From positions 434,001-498,000 of the forward strand of contig NZ_CAUJAN010000001.1 in NCBI RefSeq assembly GCF_963082495.1: a DNA stretch of 64,000 bases, given 5' to 3'. Origin of the DNA: Methanobrevibacter sp. V74. Its GTDB lineage: Archaea > Methanobacteriota > Methanobacteria > Methanobacteriales > Methanobacteriaceae. The notes under the pieces are model-generated. The model saw nothing but the letters and a program-made list of their open reading frames with translations. It searched no databases and had not been told where the DNA came from. A program made the translations under genes and the position numbers. Positions 36,839-47,300 of this stretch are shown here, piece after piece (position 1 is the stretch's first letter; every line of letters starts with the position of its first letter).

Positions 36839-37795
36839 ATGGTTAAAGTAAGTATTTTAGGATCAACTGGAGTTATAGGTAAGAATGTTGCATTTACTCT
36901 TGCACGTGAAGACACAGTTGATGAAATTGTCATGTTTTCAAGACCTGAAAGTCTTGAAAGAGCAAAAGGGGAAACCTATGATATGTATGATGCATTAGCT
37001 GCCCGTGATATTGATTGTAAGCTAACCCCATCATCAGATTTTAATGACATTGCTGGTTCGGTCATTGTATTGATTGCAGCTGGAATTCATAGGGAAAAAG
37101 GAATGAAAAGATTAGACCTTGCTATTCCAAATGCAAAAATCGTTAAGTATTATGCTAAAAAAATAGCGGAATATTCTCCAGAGTCTATAATACTGGTTGC
37201 AACAAATCCTGTTGATGTCATGACAACAATTGCACTTAAAGCATCCGGATTTAAAAAGAGTAAAGTTATTGGTGTCGGAAACCACTTAGATTCTTTAAGA
37301 TTAAAAAATTATTTCTCAAGACAAATAGATATTAACAGTTCTGAAGTCCACACTAGGGTTATTGGAGAACATGGGGATCATATGGTTCCACTTTTAAGCT
37401 CAACAACCATTGGAGGTATTCCACTTAAATATTTCGTTGAATATGTTAATCTGGACATTACGGGACTTGTAGACCAGCTAAAACGTGCTGGAAATACAAT
37501 TATTTCTAAAAAAGGAGCAACAGAATATGGTCCTGCTTTTGCTATTTCAAATTTAATGTCAACTATTATCACTGATTCTCATAGAGTTTTAACAGTTAGC
37601 AGCTTTTTAGACGGTGAAATTGAAATGGTTGAAGATGTATCTTTAGGTGTTCCGGCGGTTATTACTAAAAACGGAGTTGCTCTTATTGTTCAAATTCACA
37701 TGAACGACATTGAGAAAAAAGAGTTTTATGAAGCGGCACATACGGTTAGAGATGCAACATGTGAAGTTTTAAAAGAACTTGATTTAGGTGATTGA
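36839..37795 (+). CDS. mdh: Malate dehydrogenase (LDH/MDH family)
   Basis: 318 residues. NAD(P)-binding loop VSILGSTGVIGKNVAFTLAR, substrate-loop region GIHREKGMKRLDL, IILVATNPVDVMTTIAL, VIGVGNHLDSLRLKNYF, and the catalytic His/Asp pair in VIGEHGDHMVPLLSS. The set of arginines and the variant GSTGVIG loop match the archaeal NADP-linked malate or L-2-hydroxyacid dehydrogenases of methanogens. It works in the incomplete TCA branch between oxaloacetate and malate. The start lacks a ribosome site and may be leaderless. The next gene follows without any gap. Confidence 0.88.
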   Translation: MVKVSILGSTGVIGKNVAFTLAREDTVDEIVMFSRPESLERAKGETYDMYDALAARDIDCKLTPSSDFNDIAGSVIVLIAAGIHREKGMKRLDLAIPNAKIVKYYAKKIAEYSPESIILVATNPVDVMTTIALKASGFKKSKVIGVGNHLDSLRLKNYFSRQIDINSSEVHTRVIGEHGDHMVPLLSSTTIGGIPLKYFVEYVNLDITGLVDQLKRAGNTIISKKGATEYGPAFAISNLMSTIITDSHRVLTVSSFLDGEIEMVEDVSLGVPAVITKNGVALIVQIHMNDIEKKEFYEAAHTVRDATCEVLKELDLGD

Positions 37796-38236
37796 GTGAA
37801 ACTTGTTGTTCAAAGAGTTACTTCAGCCAGTGTGGAAGTTGAGGGGAAAATAGTTGGCGAAATTGATGAAGGTTTAATGGTTTTAGTGGGTTTCGGTGAT
37901 ATGGATACCACTAGGGAAGCTGATTATTTAGCTCGCAAACTGGCTAAATTAAGAATTTTTGAGGATGAACATGGTAAAATGAACAAATCTGTCATGGATA
38001 TTGGAGGTAAAGTTTTATTGGTACCACAATTTACTTTATATGCTTATACAAAGAAAAATAGGCCTTCTTTTCATAAGGCTCTCTCATCTGATAAGGCAAC
38101 GGAACTATTTGATTACTTCACAGATAGATGTAGTGAATTAATCTGTGTTGAAACGGGCATGTTTGGGGAATTTATGAAAATTAATTTATCAAATAATGGT
38201 CCTGTCACCATTCTTTTAGAAAAAGAATTTAATTAG
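37796..38236 (+). CDS. dtd: D-aminoacyl-tRNA deacylase (DTD1 type)
   Basis: 146 residues beginning at GTG directly after the mdh stop (VVQRVTSASVEVEGKIVGE). The family signatures are present: LLVPQFTLYAYTKKNRP (normally SQFTLYA) and, C-terminal, NNGPVTILLE with the conserved Gly-Pro. It removes D-amino acids mischarged on tRNA. Archaea more often use the unrelated DTD2, so this bacterial-style form may be a transfer; that is inference. Zero spacing to mdh implies co-transcription. Confidence 0.88.
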   Translation: MKLVVQRVTSASVEVEGKIVGEIDEGLMVLVGFGDMDTTREADYLARKLAKLRIFEDEHGKMNKSVMDIGGKVLLVPQFTLYAYTKKNRPSFHKALSSDKATELFDYFTDRCSELICVETGMFGEFMKINLSNNGPVTILLEKEFN

Positions 38237-38311
38237 TAACAAATTAAATACAAATATTTAAGAACATTTATTTCAATATATTAATTTATATAATCATGGA
38301 CGTAAAATTCA

Positions 38312-39214
38312 ATGACAAGTGAAACACCAAAATCAAGTGAAATTAAAAGATTAACTTCGCCTTTAAAGTTTGAAGGATTGAAAGCTTATGATAGTTATGG
38401 AAAACCGATTAAATATAGTGAAACCTTGTCTGACATTAGATTAACTGTTGAGCCAAAAAAAGGTATTTTAACAGACGATGAAATTTTACAATATGCTCCA
38501 CTATCAAAAGCGGCTTCACAAGTAAGACTTAAAAGAAGTTTTGGTGATACTCAAGATGTATTATACTTACATGAGAGTATTCCTTGGATTTTAGGATTAT
38601 ATTATGTAATTTTAATTTGTGTAAGTATTTCCATTATATTCGCAAAAAATGCACTATTAATGGCAATTTTACTTATTCTATTTATTATCCCTTTAATCTA
38701 TTTATATCATATTTTTAAATTAGATAAATATGTGGAAGCTCAAACCAAAGGCATTGCTTCAACTTCTAAGACATATAAAAAAGATACGAATAAAATTGAA
38801 GTGGATGAAATTGTTGGACTTGAATCTCTTAAAGAATATGAAAATGAAATTAGTAATTTGAATGTTTTATTTAGTGTCAAACAGGATGTTGTTCGCAATT
38901 TAATTAAAAAACGATTTGAACCTCCTCAAATTACTCATGACAAATTTATCAGAATTATTGATAATTGTGAAAAGTTATTTAATATTCAATCAAATGCTGC
39001 ATTAAATATTATTAATTTGGCTGCAGAAGATACTCCAAGAGTTAGGGGTGAAATTAATAATAAAATTGATGCTATGAAAAGAATCATCAATCAAATTGAA
39101 GATTTGACAAATGAATTGGTTATTAATATCAGTTCTGATGAAAACTCAAAAGATGATGTTGATGATTTATTAGATGATATGGAAATTTTAATAGATTCTG
39201 TCAAAGAGTATTAG
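38312..39214 (+). CDS. XpaC-like protein (5-bromo-4-chloroindolyl phosphate hydrolysis family)
   Basis: 300 residues. The N-terminal 85 residues are soluble, then two hydrophobic segments (ILGLYYVILICVSISIIFA; LLMAILLILFIIPLIYLYHI), then a long helical C-terminus (SLKEYENEISNLNVLFSVKQ; DNCEKLFNIQSNAALNIINL) as in XpaC. In bacteria XpaC sits next to TelA/YaaN; here telA lies two genes on, which supports the call. The family's biochemical role is unknown. It is the first gene of a four-gene operon (38312-41398). Confidence 0.65.
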   Translation: MTSETPKSSEIKRLTSPLKFEGLKAYDSYGKPIKYSETLSDIRLTVEPKKGILTDDEILQYAPLSKAASQVRLKRSFGDTQDVLYLHESIPWILGLYYVILICVSISIIFAKNALLMAILLILFIIPLIYLYHIFKLDKYVEAQTKGIASTSKTYKKDTNKIEVDEIVGLESLKEYENEISNLNVLFSVKQDVVRNLIKKRFEPPQITHDKFIRIIDNCEKLFNIQSNAALNIINLAAEDTPRVRGEINNKIDAMKRIINQIEDLTNELVINISSDENSKDDVDDLLDDMEILIDSVKEY

Positions 39215-39222
39215 GTGATGAT

Positions 39223-39798
39223 ATGACTAAAAATTGTCCAAAATGCGGAAAACAATTGCCTGAAGATGCAAAATTCTGCATGGATTGCGGATATAGTATG
39301 GATGATGAGCAAAGTAAATTCAATTCTAATTTGTTTTCAAATGGTTCAATATTTATTATCTTAATCGCTATTGTTTTGGTTATTGGTGGAATACTTATTT
39401 TAACTTCATTTGCAGATGTAGATGACCATGATAATCAGGATGTTGGTCATGTTGATTTAACAGTAACTGAAGTTGGCGGATGGGATAATAATGACAGTGA
39501 TTCAAAGGCAAGCTACACATTATATGCTAATGCTATATTTAATAGTGTTCCAGATGATATTGATGGATATAATGTAAAAACTTCGTATTATGATTCAAAT
39601 GATACGGAAATTGGTCATGATATAGAAACTTTAGAAAATATTTATTATGAATCTGAGTTTTCAATTAGTTTTGGATATTATACAACCTATAAATTGCCTA
39701 ATCCTGACCATGTGACTGTAGAAATTATTAAAGATGGTAAAGTTATTGATACTTTTAGAGAAAAAGTTGATAAGAATAGTATAGATTTTTTAAATTAG
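39223..39798 (+). CDS. Zinc-ribbon protein with one membrane segment
   Basis: 191 residues. It starts with a zinc ribbon (CPKCGKQLPEDAKFCMDCGY), then a single membrane span (IFIILIAIVLVIGGILIL), then an outside beta-rich domain (HVDLTVTEVGGWDNNDSDSK; GYNVKTSYYDSNDTEIGHDI). ATG 39223 has AGGTGAT 5 bases upstream. It lies 8 bases after the XpaC-like gene and 12 before telA, so it belongs to that module, perhaps as a membrane sensor or anchor; that is inference. Confidence 0.7.
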   Translation: MTKNCPKCGKQLPEDAKFCMDCGYSMDDEQSKFNSNLFSNGSIFIILIAIVLVIGGILILTSFADVDDHDNQDVGHVDLTVTEVGGWDNNDSDSKASYTLYANAIFNSVPDDIDGYNVKTSYYDSNDTEIGHDIETLENIYYESEFSISFGYYTTYKLPNPDHVTVEIIKDGKVIDTFREKVDKNSIDFLN

Positions 39799-39810
39799 TA
39801 GGTGATAAAA

Positions 39811-40953
39811 ATGGCTGAATTCTCACTTGATGTAGATGGAATAAAACAAGATGTAGAAATTTCTTTAAATGAAGAAAAAGGAAAATTAGAAAATTCTAAT
39901 CTTAAAAAACAAGCAAATGATAATGCAGGAGCAATATTTGAAACAGACTTAGACAATCCTCAAGCAAGAGAAAGTATTTTAAAACCATTAGATAATTTTG
40001 GTTTAAATGAAATGTCAAGATCTGCTTCACACAATGAAATGCTATCAACAAGATTTGTTGATTTAACAAAAGGTGGAAAAGATGCTGACAATATTGGAGA
40101 TCAATTATTGGAACTTAATAAACAAATGAAAGATTTAGATCCAAGTAAAGTTGATTTTGCTAAAAAAGGTGTTTTAAGTAATTTCATGAACCCAGTTAGA
40201 AAATACTTTGCAAAATACCAAAAAGCGGAAGTTGCAATTTCTGAAATTGTAGAATCTCTTGATAAAAGCAGTAAAGTATTACAAAATGACAACACTACCC
40301 TTTTAAATGAAGAAAATTATTTAAGAGAAGTTACAAATAAATTACTTGCTGATATTGAACTTGGTAAGCAAATGGACCAATCAATCGAAGCTCAAATTCA
40401 AACTGCTGAAATTGAAGGAGTATCAGAAGATAAAATTGCATTTGTTCGTGAAGAAATATTATTCCCATTAAGACAGAGGATTATGGATATGCAGCAAATG
40501 ATTGTTGTAAACCAACAGGGCATTGTTTCTTTAAATGTTATAAGACGTAACAATAAAGAATTGATTCGTGGAGTCAACCGTGCTAAAAATGTAACCATTT
40601 CAGCTTTAAGAACTGGCGTTATGGTTGCAAGTGCATTATATGACCAGAAAATTGTTATGGATAAAATCAATATTTTAAATCAAACAACTGAAAATATCAT
40701 TGAATCAACTTCCCATATGCTTAAAGAACAAGGAAGTGAAATTCAAAAACACAGTGCTGAGACTATGATTTCACCTGAAGTTTTAAAAACTTCTTTTGCA
40801 GAAGCTATTCAAGCTATTAATGATGTAAGTACTTATAAAGTTCAAGCATTACCTCAAATGAAGGAAACAATAAATATGTTTAGCGACATGGCTCAGGAGG
40901 GTCAAAAAGTCGTTGAGAAAATTGAGATATCCAATAATAATTTAATTGAATAA
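39811..40953 (+). CDS. TelA-like toxic anion resistance protein
   Basis: 380 residues, cytoplasmic and helical. The family segments MNPVRKYFAKYQKAEVAISE, LADIELGKQMDQSIEAQIQT, FVREEILFPLRQRIMDMQQM and SALRTGVMVASALYDQKIVM match TelA/YaaN (tellurite and antibiotic-stress proteins). ATG 39811 is chosen; the upstream GTG 39802 is part of the AGGTGAT ribosome site. It is third in the module. The bacterial pair xpaC-yaaN is the parallel; the precise activity is not established. Confidence 0.88.
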   Translation: MAEFSLDVDGIKQDVEISLNEEKGKLENSNLKKQANDNAGAIFETDLDNPQARESILKPLDNFGLNEMSRSASHNEMLSTRFVDLTKGGKDADNIGDQLLELNKQMKDLDPSKVDFAKKGVLSNFMNPVRKYFAKYQKAEVAISEIVESLDKSSKVLQNDNTTLLNEENYLREVTNKLLADIELGKQMDQSIEAQIQTAEIEGVSEDKIAFVREEILFPLRQRIMDMQQMIVVNQQGIVSLNVIRRNNKELIRGVNRAKNVTISALRTGVMVASALYDQKIVMDKINILNQTTENIIESTSHMLKEQGSEIQKHSAETMISPEVLKTSFAEAIQAINDVSTYKVQALPQMKETINMFSDMAQEGQKVVEKIEISNNNLIE

Positions 40954-40954
40954 T

Positions 40955-41398
40955 ATGAATATATTCGAAAAATTTTTAAAATCGTGGTGGGTTATTCTTT
41001 CATTTATAATGTTTATAAATGGTTTTGGATTTATTTACATAGGCTCCAAGCATAATAATAGAAATTGGATTATTGAAGGAATAATCTATGAAATGCCATG
41101 GTTTTTCTATGTTATTTATCTAGTAATTTATGAATTGCCACCATATTTCACTGCCAATCCAATTTATGTGGTATTCCTATTTGCTTTTTTGATTATGTTT
41201 GTTGGAATTATAAGGTCATTTTGGGTTGCGATTAAACTTTGGAATGTATATAATAATAATGAAAAATATGCATTAAATCCAACTGAGTTAAAAAATCCAA
41301 ATAAAACTAAAGGAAACAATAATTATTCTATTATATTTTCATGTTGCTTATGTGTTATTATAATATTTTTAATATTTGCAATCAGTGCTATTTTATGA
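40955..41398 (+). CDS. Small membrane protein of the telA operon
   Basis: 147 residues from ATG 40955, 1 base after the telA stop. Four hydrophobic stretches: WWVILSFIMFINGFGFIYI, MPWFFYVIYLVIYELPPYF, YVVFLFAFLIMFVGIIRSFW and the C-terminal IIFSCCLCVIIIFLIFAIS. No catalytic motif is visible. I do not recognise the family. Tight coupling to telA implies a shared role. Confidence 0.6.
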   Translation: MNIFEKFLKSWWVILSFIMFINGFGFIYIGSKHNNRNWIIEGIIYEMPWFFYVIYLVIYELPPYFTANPIYVVFLFAFLIMFVGIIRSFWVAIKLWNVYNNNEKYALNPTELKNPNKTKGNNNYSIIFSCCLCVIIIFLIFAISAIL

Positions 41399-41413
41399 AT
41401 TTTAGAGGATGTC

Positions 41414-41884
41414 ATGTTTAGAAAAATGAGAAGAAAAGGTCAAGAGATCACAGAAAGTGAATGCATTGAAATATTAACTAATCAACCTAGTGGAGTATTG
41501 GCTCTTTTAGGTGATTATGATTATCCTTATGCAGTTCCTATGAGTCATGTATATGTTGATGGTAAAATATACTTCCATGGGGCTATGGAAGGACATAAAA
41601 ATGATGCTATAATGCGTTGTGATAAAGTTTCCTATTGTGTTGTGAACAATGGAGTTTTAAATGATGATTGCTGGTCTTATACATTTAAAAGCGTTATTGT
41701 CTTTGGAAGAATCAGAATATTGAAGGATAATGATGAAAAAATTGAAAAATTAACCTGTCTTGGAGATAAATTCAACAAGGCACATGGAGAAACTGCTGAT
41801 GAAATCAGAAGACTATTGGATGAAACTGAAGTCTTTGAAATTACTATTGAGCATATGAGTGGTAAAATAGTTGAAGAAAATTAA
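41414..41884 (+). CDS. NimA-like pyridoxamine 5'-phosphate oxidase family protein
   Basis: 156 residues. Split-barrel FMN/heme-binding fold with the NimA-type pattern: CIEILTNQPSGVLALLGDYD, YPYAVPMSHVYVDGKIYFHG, GHKNDAIMRCDKVSYCVV and FKSVIVFGRIRIL. The family includes nitroimidazole reductases and F420- or FMN-dependent reductases; the substrate is unknown. It is followed 12 bases later by uracil-DNA glycosylase. Confidence 0.8.
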   Translation: MFRKMRRKGQEITESECIEILTNQPSGVLALLGDYDYPYAVPMSHVYVDGKIYFHGAMEGHKNDAIMRCDKVSYCVVNNGVLNDDCWSYTFKSVIVFGRIRILKDNDEKIEKLTCLGDKFNKAHGETADEIRRLLDETEVFEITIEHMSGKIVEEN

Positions 41885-41896
41885 ACGGGGTTTATT

Positions 41897-42556
41897 ATGA
41901 TTGGAAATGATTGGGATTTGGTTTTAGATGATGAATTTAAAAAAGAATATTTTAAAAATATTAAATACTTTGTTGATAGTGAATATTCAAATAAAAGCAT
42001 TTATCCTCCATATGATGAGATTTTCAATGCTTTTAAACTAACTCCACTTAGTAATGTTAAAGTGGTTGTTTTAGGGCAAGACCCATATCATGAAGCAGGT
42101 CAAGCTCACGGTCTTGCTTTCTCAACACCAAATGGCAGGCCAATTCCAAGATCTCTTAAAAATATTTTTAAAGAAATCAATGCTGAATATAATTGTCCGA
42201 TTCCTGAATCTGGTTGCTTGGAATCCTGGGCAAAACAAGGGGTTTTTTTACTAAATACTGTTTTGACAGTTGAAGAGGGTAATGCTAACTCCCATAGTGA
42301 ATGTGGATGGCAAACATTTACTGATAATGTAATTAAAATATTAAATAATCAAACACAACCTATTGTATTTTTATTATGGGGAAAACAAGCTGAAAGGAAA
42401 AAGGAATTAATAACTAACTCAAATCATTTAGTTTTGATAACTTCACATCCATCTCCATTTTCTGCAAGACGTGGATTTTTTGGGTCTAATCATTTTAAGT
42501 TAGCTAACGAATTTTTAAGTGAAAATGACGTGGATGAAATTAATTGGGAGCTTTAA
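41897..42556 (+). CDS. ung: Uracil-DNA glycosylase, family 1
   Basis: 219 residues with all family-1 marks: catalytic water-activating Asp in VVLGQDPYHEAGQAHGLAF, PRSLKNIFKEI, FLLNTVLTVEEG, FLLWGKQAERK, and the leucine-loop histidine in LITSHPSPFSARRGF. It cuts uracil from DNA to start base-excision repair. Family 1 is mainly bacterial and eukaryotic and rare in archaea, so transfer is likely (inference from known family distribution). It ends 4 bases into the convergent gene. Confidence 0.93.
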   Translation: MIGNDWDLVLDDEFKKEYFKNIKYFVDSEYSNKSIYPPYDEIFNAFKLTPLSNVKVVVLGQDPYHEAGQAHGLAFSTPNGRPIPRSLKNIFKEINAEYNCPIPESGCLESWAKQGVFLLNTVLTVEEGNANSHSECGWQTFTDNVIKILNNQTQPIVFLLWGKQAERKKELITNSNHLVLITSHPSPFSARRGFFGSNHFKLANEFLSENDVDEINWEL

Positions 42557-43155
42557 GTCATTACTCCAAAATTAATTCCGTTATTTCCAACAGATATAAA
42601 AGAATGATGTTCATTATAACCACTGCGTGGATAGTCGTTTCTTTGTGATTCAATTCCATGTACAATTTTGTAGTTTTGATATTCTTTGTTTAAAATATCA
42701 TAAAACTCATCATGAGAATATTTTGAATCAGAAACGCTTTTAACTACTTCTTCAACGGTTTTTGTAATGTTAGTTCCTCTCCATGTAATATAATAGAACT
42801 CTTCACCTGCTGAAAACCATAATTTTGAATTATTTTTTCCATCATGCCGGTCATAGTTAGTGAAATGAACTGCATCACGGCCATCTACTTTTACTTTTTG
42901 TGCGTGGTTATGTTCAAGGAAATATCCATATAACTCCATTATTGAGGGGTTAACATATCTTATTGTAAATTCATCAATATCTTCGCTGTATTCATACATA
43001 TTAAAGTCACTGCTATAAGGATTTTCATATTTTGGAGGTATTTTAAATTCCTCATATCCTACAGTCGAGGTTGTCCAATTTGATGGATCAATTGCACTAA
43101 CTGCATTCATTAATATGAATAATACTAAAAGAAAAATTAAGATTCTTCGAAACAT
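42553..43155 (-). CDS. Secreted hypothetical protein
   Basis: 200 residues. Signal peptide: MFRRILIFLLVLFILMNAVS then AIDPSNWTTS, a likely cleavage. The mature part is polar and aromatic, with the pair VDGRDAVHFTNYDRHDG and FYYITWRGTNITKTVEEVVK, similar in style to small secreted proteins of Methanobrevibacter that measure strain-dependent folds. No known domain is recognised. It is convergent with ung. Confidence 0.55.
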   Translation of the reverse strand: MFRRILIFLLVLFILMNAVSAIDPSNWTTSTVGYEEFKIPPKYENPYSSDFNMYEYSEDIDEFTIRYVNPSIMELYGYFLEHNHAQKVKVDGRDAVHFTNYDRHDGKNNSKLWFSAGEEFYYITWRGTNITKTVEEVVKSVSDSKYSHDEFYDILNKEYQNYKIVHGIESQRNDYPRSGYNEHHSFISVGNNGINFGVMT

Positions 43156-43191
43156 GATAACAATTTATGATTATTCCTGTATAAAATATTT

Positions 43192-43759
43192 TTAGATAAC
43201 AATATCATAATCTGTTTTTCTATTATCTCTCATTCTTGAGTCCATATCAACTAAATCATAAACTAGGGGGTTTGCCATAATCATTGTCCATATTTCATAA
43301 GTAGTTTGGATGAACTCCTCATTTAGTTTAATATGGCCATTAACAATAGGGCATTTGTATGGAAATTCGCTGTCATCAAAAATTAAGTGAAAAATACCAT
43401 TTTTATCTAAAGTGAGGTATTAATGGAAATGTTCTACATTGAATTGGTCTAATTGATCTATCACATTTTGGCGGATTTCTACATTTAACTAAATAAATTT
43501 TGCCTTTCCAGGAATGGGGATATTTAATTTCAGATGAATCAATATAATACAGGTCAAAATCAGAGCTGTCTTCATACATCAATTCTTCACTAGGAAGCAG
43601 ATATAAAGCTAGTTCTTCGTTTTTATAGTCTTCTGAATCATAAACGCAGCATATTTCCCCACATAATTTTCCGCAGTCAAAATTAACAGGAGAGACTTTA
43701 TCAAGTTTTTCATATATCCTTTTAATTGATTTTTTCATTTCACTAGCTGTAATTTCCAT
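43192..43759 (-). pseudogene. YkgJ-like cysteine-rich metal-binding protein, frameshifted
   Basis: The uninterrupted frame (43403-43759, 118 aa) carries a cysteine cluster CGKLCGEICCVYDSEDYKN and CRNPPKCDRSIRPIQCRTFP, as in YkgJ/Fe-S or zinc-binding proteins, but stops at FPLIPHFR. Removing one A from the three-A run at 43409-43411 continues it as PHLDKNGIFHLIFDDSEFPY to a stop at 43192-43194, giving about 188 codons. The start ATG 43759 stands in an AT-rich region. The function of the family is unknown. The break is real or a read error. Confidence 0.6.
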
Positions 43760-44386
43760 ATTTTTTTTAATTTATTTTAAATATTTAAATAATTTGTTAA
43801 ATCATGTTCTTTCAGAAACATGTGGATATTTTCTGTTTTGATATTGGATTCATTTAAGTGAAGTATGAATATTTTTAGATTATCAGTTAATTTTTCTAAT
43901 TTTATTTAAATATTAGATTATAATTATAATTATTAAATATATTATCATATTATTTTTTAAACATGAAATTCTAAATTATATTTTATGATATATTGAATAT
44001 ATAAAATTCAAATCCCACAAGTTTTTAAATGAGTATAAATTATTTAAATTAAACAAAAATTTTATATATATATTATTTATATAAATAATGAACATGATTT
44101 AAATAAATTGTTTTTTGTTTAAATCTAAAATTGTAATATGTTAATAATTATATCTAACATAGAGAAATCTTTAGGTTGATGAAATGAATAATATATTTTA
44201 CTAAAAATATAGTTTCTCATTTGCAATTTAAATATAATTTAGAGAAAGGTAGTATATTATATATTTAAAAATAAGTCTAATTGGATTAAGCTAAATTTAT
44301 TTTAAGAATTTAGACAGAATCACCATTGATTTATTTAAAATTAAATGTATATGAAATTCCTATCTAAAAAATAAGGAGTTAAAAAA
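43760..44386. promoter_or_regulatory. Long AT-rich leader upstream of an adhesin gene
   Basis: No coding sequence is seen in 627 bases. The stretch is almost pure A/T with several TATA-like tracts (for example about 44059-44084 and 44245-44266). An AAGGAG ribosome site lies about 8 bases before ATG 44387 (at 44372-44378). Long leaders like this are typical before the large surface-protein genes here. Confidence 0.4.
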
Positions 44387-47300
44387 ATGAAGAAAAAAAT
44401 AATTATATTACTATTAATGCTTTCATTATTTTTAACCATTTCTTCAGTATCTGCATTAGACACAGATGATACTGTGATGATGGAAGATAATAATCTAAAT
44501 TCTAATGATGCTATTAGTAATATTCATGATGATGGATTCAATAGCGGCAGTGTTGATAAAACATCTGATATTGGTACTGACCCAAGTGAAAACATCATAA
44601 ATACTAATGAAAATGCTATTCTTAATAATAAAACAGTCTCTTTTGAAAATGATTCAACAAACACTATTGAGCATAGTATTAATAAAATGTTAAAATCAGG
44701 TCCATCAAGATCAGGCAATACATTTTATATTAGTTCTAATGGTAACGGTACTGGTTCGTCTAGTAGTGATCCAACAAATTGGACTAATGCATACTCAATT
44801 GCTCATGATAATGATAAAATTTATTTCCTTGATGGAACTTATATTCTTGAGAATATTAATATAAATAAAAATTTAGTTCTACAGGCTATAAATGGTGGAA
44901 GTGCAATAATCAATGCTAATGGCATAAATAGAGTATTTTCAATAGGTTATAATAAAAATATTATTATAAATGGTTTAACATTTATAAATGGAAAAACTAC
45001 TGGAAATGGAGGAGCAATATCTTTTAATTCAGGAAATCTTACTATAATTAATTGTAAATTTTTTAATAATAGTGCAGATGGTTCAGGTGGGGCAATATAC
45101 CTCAGATCTGGAAATTTGAATATATCTAATACAAGTTTTATAAATAATTATGCAAATGAAGATAATGGTGGAGCAGTACTGGCAGATAATATTCGTATTA
45201 CTCATTCTAATTTCACCAATAACGTTGCAGATGGTTCAGGTGGAGCTATAAGAGCTTATTATAATTTAATCATATCTGATTCTATTTTTACTAATAATAC
45301 ATCTATAAAAGGTCAAGGTGGAGTTTCATATGCTAAAAATACTACTGTAAATAATTCTGTTTTTGTTAATAATACTTCAATAAACGGTGGAGGAGCAATA
45401 TATTCCAATGTTGAATACTTAATTAACAATTCTGAATTTATTGGTAATAAAGCAAACAGCGATGGTGGAGCTATTGCATCATATGACACTGGTCGCATAT
45501 TTAATTCAAACTTTACTAATAACTCTGCTACATCAAATAGCGCTGGAGCAGCATATGCTAGAATCAGTATTGAAATTGTTAATTCAAACTTCAACAACAA
45601 CTCTGCTACATCAGGTAGTGGTGGAGCAGTACATGCACAATCAGAAGTCAAAATTAATAATTCAAATTTCACCAACAATGTTGCTGGCAATGGAGGTGCA
45701 ATATACTCCAATAAAAAAAGTGTTGTTAATAATTCAACTTTTACTAACAACTCTGCTACTGATGAGGAAGGTGGAGCAATCTTTTCTGTAAGAGATGTTG
45801 AAGTTGATAACTCCAATTTTATAAATAATCATGCAAAAAGCTTGGGTGGAGCAATAAGTGCTTATAATGAAATTATCGCTAATAATTCTAATTTCAATAA
45901 TAATAGTGCAGAATATGCTGGAGCAGTATATTCTCCAAAATTAAATTCTAAGAATAATAACTTCACTAACAACAAGGTAATTTACCATGGTGGTGGAATT
46001 TATGCAGATGTGTTAAATTCAGAAAATGATAACTTTATCAATAATTCTGCAAAATACGCTGGTGGTGGTGTTTTTGTTGGATCTAATGCAGATATAAAAG
46101 AATCCAATTTTGAATCAAACACTGCAGTAAATGGTGGAGGATTATTTAGTCATGTCAATGCTACTATTAATAAATCTAATTTCACTAACAACAATGCCTA
46201 CGATGGATCTGCAATCATTAGTGGAAATTTAGTTTTAACCAATAGTAATTTAGAAAACAACACCTCTAAAGGATATGGAATTATCTATGCTGAAAATGCT
46301 ACTATTAAAAACAATAAGTTTAAAAACAATAATGCATTAAAAAATAAAGAAATTTATGTATTAAATGAATTAAATCAAAGCAATAATACTTTAACTCCTA
46401 ATCAAATAGAAGATATTAACACTACTACAGTAAAAGTGGAACATGTTAATAATGTTACTTATTTAGTTGATTTAAAAGAAGGGTTAAAAGGATATTGTTT
46501 ACAAAGAACATTAAACTTCCCAGATTATGTCTATTTATTAAATAATCTTAGTTTAGCACTTAATCAATTAACTGGTGAAGATGTTAGTGAATACTTAAAG
46601 ATTTTAATTTATAAAAACTATTTTACTGATAAAAAAGATAACATAACTTTCAGTTTATGGGACTTTACAGATGGTGATTTTAGAAACAGTAATAATACTT
46701 TAACTAAAGAAGTAATTGCATTATATAATTCTGGATTCCGCGTACCAAATTACAATGCTAGTTTAATATTAGCTAATGGTACTCAAGTATTATTTAATTT
46801 TTATAGTGCAGGCAGTTCAACAACTCAAAATTTATTCCTATTTAATATTACATATATGGGAAATAATTATGATTTGAAAGTTGAAAAAATTACTTTAAAT
46901 AAGACTGTTATAAATGGAGAAAAAGTGAAATTCATAATTAGAGTAACAAATATGGGTGATACAATCCTTCATAATGTTACTGTATTTGAAAAAAAATATG
47001 ATGGTTTAATTTATGATTCATATATTGATGAAGGAAATAATTGGAATTATAAAAATGGTAAGTGGATTTACAAAAATCAATTGAATATTAATGAATCTGT
47101 AGAATTTGTTGTTGTGTTTAATACATTTAAATCCGGTAATTTCACTAATGTTATAGTTTCTTCATCTAATGAAACTAAAAATAAAACTACCAATAACACT
47201 ACTTCCGTTCGCACTCCAAAAATGTCTATTGTAAAAATTTCAAATAATAAAACTGTTAAAGTAGGTGAAACTGTTAGTTTTACTATTATTGTAACTAATA

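Noticed and set aside
45313-45816. 167-aa reverse-strand frame inside the adhesin at 44387
   Set aside because: It is produced by the repeats of the coding strand and lacks signals of its own.
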